A stretch of 64,000 nucleotides of DNA from Actinokineospora globicatena (GTDB lineage: Bacteria > Actinomycetota > Actinomycetes > Mycobacteriales > Pseudonocardiaceae). Location of the stretch: assembly GCF_024171945.1 (NCBI RefSeq), contig NZ_JAMTCR010000002.1:2852001-2916000 (forward strand), in the 5' to 3' direction. Shown one piece after another: positions 59,888-64,000 of the stretch (its first letter is position 1; each line of letters opens with the position of its first letter). Under the pieces are notes generated by a model that had not been told where the DNA came from, did no database searches, and saw nothing but the letters and a program-made list of their open reading frames with translations. Position numbers and translations under genes: made by a program.

Positions 59888-61801
59888 GTGGGCACGGTCG
59901 GGGCCGATGTCGGCCGCACGCTCGACGCCGTCTGGAAGCTGGAGGCGGCGCGGGTGGTCGGCGCGCTGACCAGGATGGTCGGCGATGTCGGCCTCGCCGA
60001 GGAACTCGCCCAGGACACCCTCGTCGCGGCACTGCGGCAGTGGCCGCGCGACGGTGTCCCGGACAATCCGGGCGCGTGGTTGACCACCGTGGCCAAGCGC
60101 CGCGCGGTCGACCACCTCCGGCGGGCCAAGCGGACCACGGCGCTGTCGGCGGCGGACGAGGACCAGCCGCACGAGCCTGACGCGGGCGCCGACAGCGCGG
60201 ACGACGTGCTGCGGCTGGTCTTCCTGGCCTGCCACCCGGTCTTGCCCACCGCGCAGCGGGTCGCGCTCACCCTGAAACTGGTGTGCGGCCTGACAACCGA
60301 GGAGATCGCCAGGGCGTTCCTGGTCGACACCAGGACGATCGCCGACCGGGTCACCAGCGCGAAGCGGGCCCTGGCCGAACGCCCACCGCGCGCGGCCGGG
60401 CAGCTCGGCTCGGTCCGCGAGGTCATCTACCTGGTGTTCAACGAGGGCTACTCGGCGACCTCCGGTGACGACCTGCTGCGCCCCGGCCTGTGCCACGAGG
60501 CGTTGCGGCTGGGCCGGGTGCTGGCCGAGCTCGTCCCGGACGACGCCGAGGTGCACGGCCTGGTCGCGTTGATGGAGCTGCAGGCGTCCCGGTCGGCGGC
60601 GCGCACCGGGCCGGACGGCGAGCCGGTCCGGTTGCACGAGCAGGACCGGGGGCGTTGGGACCCGCTGCACATCCGCCGCGGGTTCACCGCACTGCTGCGG
60701 GCGCGCGGCAGCGGACCACCGGGCCCGTACGTGTTGCAAGCGGCCATCGCTGCCTGCCACGCGGGCGCGCGTTCGGCTGAAGACACCGACTGGGCGCAGA
60801 TCGTGTCCCTCTACGACGCGTTGGCGCACTTGGTGCCGACGCCGGTCGTGCGGCTCAACCGCGCTGTCGCCGTCGGCATGGCGCACGGCCCCGAAGCGGG
60901 CCTGGCGCTGGTCGACGCGCTCGCCGATGACCTGCGGGACTACCACTTGCTCCCCAGCACCCGCGGCGACCTGTTGATGCGCCTGGGCCGTGCACGGGAA
61001 GCGGGGCGTGAGTTCGAACGTGCCGCCGCGCTCACCGACAACGCCGCCGAACGCGCCTTCCTGCGGCGTCGGGCGGACGAGGCTGTCACCCCCGTCGGGC
61101 GCCCGCTGGTCGACGCGGCGACGGAGTTCCTCGCCAGGCAGGACATCGACCGCGCGACCAGCCGGTCCTACGGCCAGACCCTGGGCAGACTGCGCAAGGC
61201 TGTTGGTGACCGGACCCCGATCACGGCGTTGACCGAGCACGACGTCCTCGCCATGTTCACCGCGACGTGGGTGCAGGCGTCGGCGAAGACCTGGAACCGG
61301 CACCGCGCGGCGATGCGGTCCTTCTGCTCGTGGGCCGGGCTGCCGGACCTGGCGGCCACTGTGGACAGACGCAAGGAAGTGAAGAGGTCCGCGCCGTCGG
61401 TCGATGTCGACCGGGTGTGGGAGCTGGTCGACGTCCCGGTGCGTGAGCGTCTGCTGTGGACGATGCTCCGCGAGTCCGGCGCCCAGGTCCGGGCGGTGCT
61501 CGACCTCGACGTCGAACAGCTCGACCTCGCGGGCCGCCGCGCCATCGGGCGATCCCGGGTGCGCTGGCGGGAAGACACCGCGCGGCTGCTGCCGGTGGTG
61601 CTCGACGGTCGAACCGCGGGCCCGGTCTTCCTGGCCGACCGCAGACCAGGACCGGGGCGACCGCCGCGCGAGGGTGACCTGTGCCCGGTCACCGGTCGGG
61701 GCCGGTTGTCCTACGAGCGCGCCGAATACCTGTTCAAGCGCGCCACCAAGGCGATCGACCCGACCGGAGCCGGTTTCACGTTGCGCCTGCTGCGCGGGTG
61801 A
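59888..61801 (+). CDS. ECF42 sigma factor fused to a truncated tyrosine-recombinase-like region
   Basis: 637 residues. Residues 1-160 are sigma region 2 (AEELAQDTLVAALRQWP, GAWLTTVAKRRAVDHLRR) and region 4 (QRVALTLKLVCGLTTEEIARAFLVDTRTIADRV). Residues about 170-410 are the ECF42 C-terminal TPR-like extension (VIYLVFNEGYSATSG, LNRAVAVGMAHGPEAGLALVD). Residues about 418-637 are unusual. They hold a core-binding SAM-like domain (ATEFLARQDIDRATSRSYGQTL, TWNRHRAAMRSFCSWAGL) and the start of a phage-integrase catalytic domain that ends FTLRLLRG before the HxxR and Tyr would appear. Normal ECF42 proteins end near 410. GTG 59888 lacks its own strong ribosome site and is probably coupled to the DGPF gene. 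Confidence 0.85.
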   Translation: MGTVGADVGRTLDAVWKLEAARVVGALTRMVGDVGLAEELAQDTLVAALRQWPRDGVPDNPGAWLTTVAKRRAVDHLRRAKRTTALSAADEDQPHEPDAGADSADDVLRLVFLACHPVLPTAQRVALTLKLVCGLTTEEIARAFLVDTRTIADRVTSAKRALAERPPRAAGQLGSVREVIYLVFNEGYSATSGDDLLRPGLCHEALRLGRVLAELVPDDAEVHGLVALMELQASRSAARTGPDGEPVRLHEQDRGRWDPLHIRRGFTALLRARGSGPPGPYVLQAAIAACHAGARSAEDTDWAQIVSLYDALAHLVPTPVVRLNRAVAVGMAHGPEAGLALVDALADDLRDYHLLPSTRGDLLMRLGRAREAGREFERAAALTDNAAERAFLRRRADEAVTPVGRPLVDAATEFLARQDIDRATSRSYGQTLGRLRKAVGDRTPITALTEHDVLAMFTATWVQASAKTWNRHRAAMRSFCSWAGLPDLAATVDRRKEVKRSAPSVDVDRVWELVDVPVRERLLWTMLRESGAQVRAVLDLDVEQLDLAGRRAIGRSRVRWREDTARLLPVVLDGRTAGPVFLADRRPGPGRPPREGDLCPVTGRGRLSYERAEYLFKRATKAIDPTGAGFTLRLLRG

Positions 61802-61854
61802 CCCACCACCAGTAGGGGCGCGGGGAGTTGGGTTGACCGCACCCCTACCGGTGG

Positions 61855-61876
61855 GGCACCGCAGGCGGGCGGTGCC
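61855..61876. terminator. Hairpin between convergent sigma factor and aldolase genes
   Basis: Eight perfect pairs ggcaccgc (61855-61862) / gcggtgcc (61869-61876), six-base loop. A second, looser stem (agtagggg / cccctac) precedes it at 61811-61848. Both lie between the stops at 61801 and 61886. Confidence 0.7.
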
Positions 61877-61885
61877 GGTGGGTGG

Positions 61886-62695
61886 CTACTCGTCGAGGAA
61901 GTCCGGCTGCTCGGCGACGATCTCGTCGTAGAGCAGCTGGAAGCTGAACCAGCCCAGCTGCCGGTCGCCGAAGCCGTCCTTGGCCGCGACCGCCTGCTCG
62001 TGCGCCATCGGCTTCGGGTCGCCCGCCGCCAGCGCCAGCAGCTGCACCTCGGCGCAGCTGTCGAAGGTGAAGAACCAGTGCACCGCCTCCTCCAGCGACC
62101 CGCCGACGGTGATCAGACCGTGGTGGCGCAGCAGGATGGCCCGCTTGTCGCCCAGCTTCTCGGCGATGTCGCGGCCCTGCTCGACCGCGACCGAGGGGCC
62201 CCGGTAGTCGTCGTAGAGGACCTGGTCCTGGTAGAACGCCGCCGACTCCTGGTCGTAGGGCTCCAGCAGCCGCCCCAGCGCGCCGAGCGCCCTGGAGTGC
62301 GCGGTGTGCGCGTGCGCGGCCGCCTCGGCGTGCGGGCCGAGGTCGTGGATCGCCGAGTGGATGACGAACGCGCTCGGGTTGACCGGGTGCTTGCCCTCGA
62401 CCACCGTGCCGTCGCTGTCGACCAGGATCAGGTCGCTGACCTTGACCAGCTTGAACGACACGCCGAACGGGTTGACCCAGAACAGGTTGGGGTGCTCGGG
62501 GTCGCGCACCGAGATGTGCCCGGAGATGCCCTCGCCGAAGCCGTACTTGCCGAACAGCCGCAGTGCGGCGGTTAACCGCTGCTTGCGGTGTCTGCGTTCA
62601 GCGGCTGGGTCGTCGAACGCGGCGGCCGAGGGCATCGGCAGCCCGGTGTGCGTGTCGGCCAGGTAGCCGGGCTTGGCTTGCTCCACAGTGGACAT
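61886..62695 (-). CDS. Class II aldolase/adducin-family protein
   Basis: 269 residues. Zinc-type class II aldolase fold: GEGISGHISVRDPEHPNLFWVNPFGVSF, AAAHAHTAHSRALGALG (paired His) and ILLRHHGLITVGGSLEEAVHWF (His pair). The family includes fuculose-phosphate aldolases, ribulose epimerases and many secondary-metabolism decarboxylase/aldolases; the phosphate-binding residues cannot be judged by eye. ATG 62695 has AGGAGTACC upstream. It lies 31 bases after the FAD-protein gene, so the two are one operon. Confidence 0.87.
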   Translation of the reverse strand: MSTVEQAKPGYLADTHTGLPMPSAAAFDDPAAERRHRKQRLTAALRLFGKYGFGEGISGHISVRDPEHPNLFWVNPFGVSFKLVKVSDLILVDSDGTVVEGKHPVNPSAFVIHSAIHDLGPHAEAAAHAHTAHSRALGALGRLLEPYDQESAAFYQDQVLYDDYRGPSVAVEQGRDIAEKLGDKRAILLRHHGLITVGGSLEEAVHWFFTFDSCAEVQLLALAAGDPKPMAHEQAVAAKDGFGDRQLGWFSFQLLYDEIVAEQPDFLDE

Positions 62696-62726
62696 GACGG
62701 GTACTCCTCTTTCGCTCGGGGGTGTC

Positions 62727-64000
62727 TCAGGCGAGCAGCAGTTCGTCGGCGCGGTCGGCGCCCGCACTGCTGTGCTCGCGGATCGCGGCGACGATGTCCA
62801 CCGCGCGGTCGACGAGCGACTGCACGCCGAAGGTGAAGAACAGGCTGCCCAGCGTCGGGTCGCCGATGCCGTAGAGCCGCGGGTTGGCGACCCCGTCGAC
62901 GGTCAACCGGCTGGTCGCCCGCTCGACGTGCACGCCGCCGCGCGGGTGCGGCTCGGCCGCCCCGTTGGCCACCAGCGAGCTGAACAGCGGGGTGGCCTTC
63001 TCCGAGAGCTTGCGCAGCCGGGCGTTGACCGCGTTGACCACGACGTCGGCCCGGTGCTCGGTGGTGTGCTCGCCGCGGGCGGTGGCGAGTCGGAAGCCGT
63101 GTCCGGTCGGCTCGATTCCCACCAGCCCGCTGACCAGTTCCACCTGGCCGGAGTCGATCAGCCGGAGCAGCGCGGCCGCGTTGCCCGGCGGCATCGGGCA
63201 GCACAGGCTCATCAGCGCCCGGTCGTGCTCGGCGAGCACGAGGTTCTTGTCCTGCTCGGTGAGCAGCGGCCAGATGTCGGGCCCCGCCTCGGGGACCGCC
63301 TGCTGCAGCACCCGCATCGCGATGCTCGGCGAGTCCACCTCGGCCAGTTGCCTGCGCAGCCGGTCGACCGCGTCCTCGGTGCGCACCGCGTCGATCTCGC
63401 GGCGCACCGTCGAGATGTCCTCGCCCACCTCGGCCAGTTCCGCGGCCATCACCCCGACCAGGTCGGCCAGGGTCAGCCGCTCACCGCGCGCGGCGAGCGC
63501 GCGGAACCGGGCGGGGGTGAAGTGGCGCAGCACGTGGTGCACCGGCCGCTGCCGCACACCAGGCAGCACGTTGCGCCGGGAGAACAACCGGATCCGGCCC
63601 TGGTGGCCGCGCGCGGCCAGGGCCAGCACCACGTCCACCGCGGTCAGCCCCGCGCCGATCAGCGCGATGTCCGCCTCGGGCGCGATACCGCTCAACGAGT
63701 CGCGAACCGGATACGGTTCCCCGATGAATCCAGCATGTCCGGAAAGCGCGTACAGGTCAGCGGGACGACCCGCTCCCACGCTGAAGACAGCGTAGTCCAC
63801 TTCGTGCGGCACACCCTTGTCCGTCCACATGGTGAGCCCGTCCGGGTTGACCTGCGCGCGCTCCACCCGGTGCCGCACCAATTCCACCCGCCAGCCCCGG
63901 CGCACTAGTGCCAAAAGCGCAGCGCGTGCCGACTGTTCGAGGTAATCGCCGTAGACCGCGCGGGGGACGAACTGGGCCCCCGAGAGCGGATCGGCGTAGC
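62727..64000 (-). CDS. FAD/NAD(P)-binding protein, N-terminus beyond window
   Basis: 424 codons are in the window and the frame is open to the right edge. It has the block PLSGAQFVPRAVYGDYLEQ near the edge, VDYAVFSVGAGRPADLYAL, a second dinucleotide motif IALIGAGLTAVDVVLAL and the C-terminal FAD segment NPRLYGIGDPTLGSLFFTFG. This fits the NAD_binding_9/HpyO-like flavoprotein family found beside amino-acid or natural-product genes. The missing part is the N-terminal FAD GxGxxG region. First known gene of an operon with the class II aldolase. The reaction is unknown. Confidence 0.82.
   Translation of the reverse strand, partial: YADPLSGAQFVPRAVYGDYLEQSARAALLALVRRGWRVELVRHRVERAQVNPDGLTMWTDKGVPHEVDYAVFSVGAGRPADLYALSGHAGFIGEPYPVRDSLSGIAPEADIALIGAGLTAVDVVLALAARGHQGRIRLFSRRNVLPGVRQRPVHHVLRHFTPARFRALAARGERLTLADLVGVMAAELAEVGEDISTVRREIDAVRTEDAVDRLRRQLAEVDSPSIAMRVLQQAVPEAGPDIWPLLTEQDKNLVLAEHDRALMSLCCPMPPGNAAALLRLIDSGQVELVSGLVGIEPTGHGFRLATARGEHTTEHRADVVVNAVNARLRKLSEKATPLFSSLVANGAAEPHPRGGVHVERATSRLTVDGVANPRLYGIGDPTLGSLFFTFGVQSLVDRAVDIVAAIREHSSAGADRADELLLA

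Noticed and set aside
1..64000. tRNA, rRNA or riboswitch genes
   Set aside because: No cloverleaf with TTC-type arm, rRNA signature or known riboswitch core was noticed on either strand; a dedicated covariance search was not possible.

Overview
The window is chromosomal DNA of a high-GC filamentous actinomycete. Third codon positions are nearly all G or C, GTG starts are frequent, several TTA (bldA-type) codons occur, and the content is typical of the group: a SpoIIE/STAS regulator, an ECF42 sigma factor with a DGPF partner, FxSxx-type RiPP genes and a class E (LAxTG) sortase substrate. The recurrent palindrome GTCCAC(A/T)GTGGAC points to the Pseudonocardiales (Actinokineospora/Saccharothrix/Lentzea-like). 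This placement is an inference, because no rRNA or other marker gene lies here.

Layout. 0-13 kb: a secreted M4 protease (3' end outside the window), an RsbU-like phosphatase, an MFS/ROK divergent pair, a gene-poor C-rich stretch with degenerate repeats, then a sulfide/persulfide operon (SQR, MBL-rhodanese, TauE-type exporter) divergent from a GntR/UTRA regulator. 13-18.5 kb: aldehyde dehydrogenase and a cell-wall cassette (DUF1906 protein, small membrane protein, Tat-exported M15-like protein). 18.5-40 kb is accessory in character: four copies of a ~145 bp repeat occur across 8-29 kb, with a Fic-fold protein lacking its catalytic residues, a STAND NTPase with a TPR array, a vanadium-haloperoxidase-like protein, two overlapping AAA ATPase genes and a later paralogue, and a divergent FxSxx-like RiPP locus (precursor, TPR/NB-ARC protein, radical SAM/SPASM enzyme, HExxH protein). 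40-42.4 kb: a MarR/DsbA pair faces a rhodanese/YceI pair across two palindromic operators.

43.2-51.5 kb holds a tightly overlapping seven-gene operon. Its first five genes match, in type and order, the steps known for the 2-nitroimidazole antibiotic azomycin: arginine-hydroxylating PLP enzyme, a small unknown protein, DapA-fold aldolase, haem-oxygenase-like diiron N-oxygenase and Rieske protein. Two extra genes follow, a PRMT-type methyltransferase and a ~1,236-residue multicopper oxidase with six cupredoxin-like domains. This is the best candidate for an undescribed variant system.

51.5-64 kb: a HAD-phosphatase remnant, a large hybrid histidine kinase, a sortase-anchored protein with a PD-(D/E)xK nuclease-like domain, an ECF42 sigma factor fused to a truncated tyrosine-recombinase-like region, and a class II aldolase/FAD-protein pair that runs off the right edge. 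No rRNA, tRNA or CRISPR array was recognised. Functions come from motif reading by eye, without database searches.
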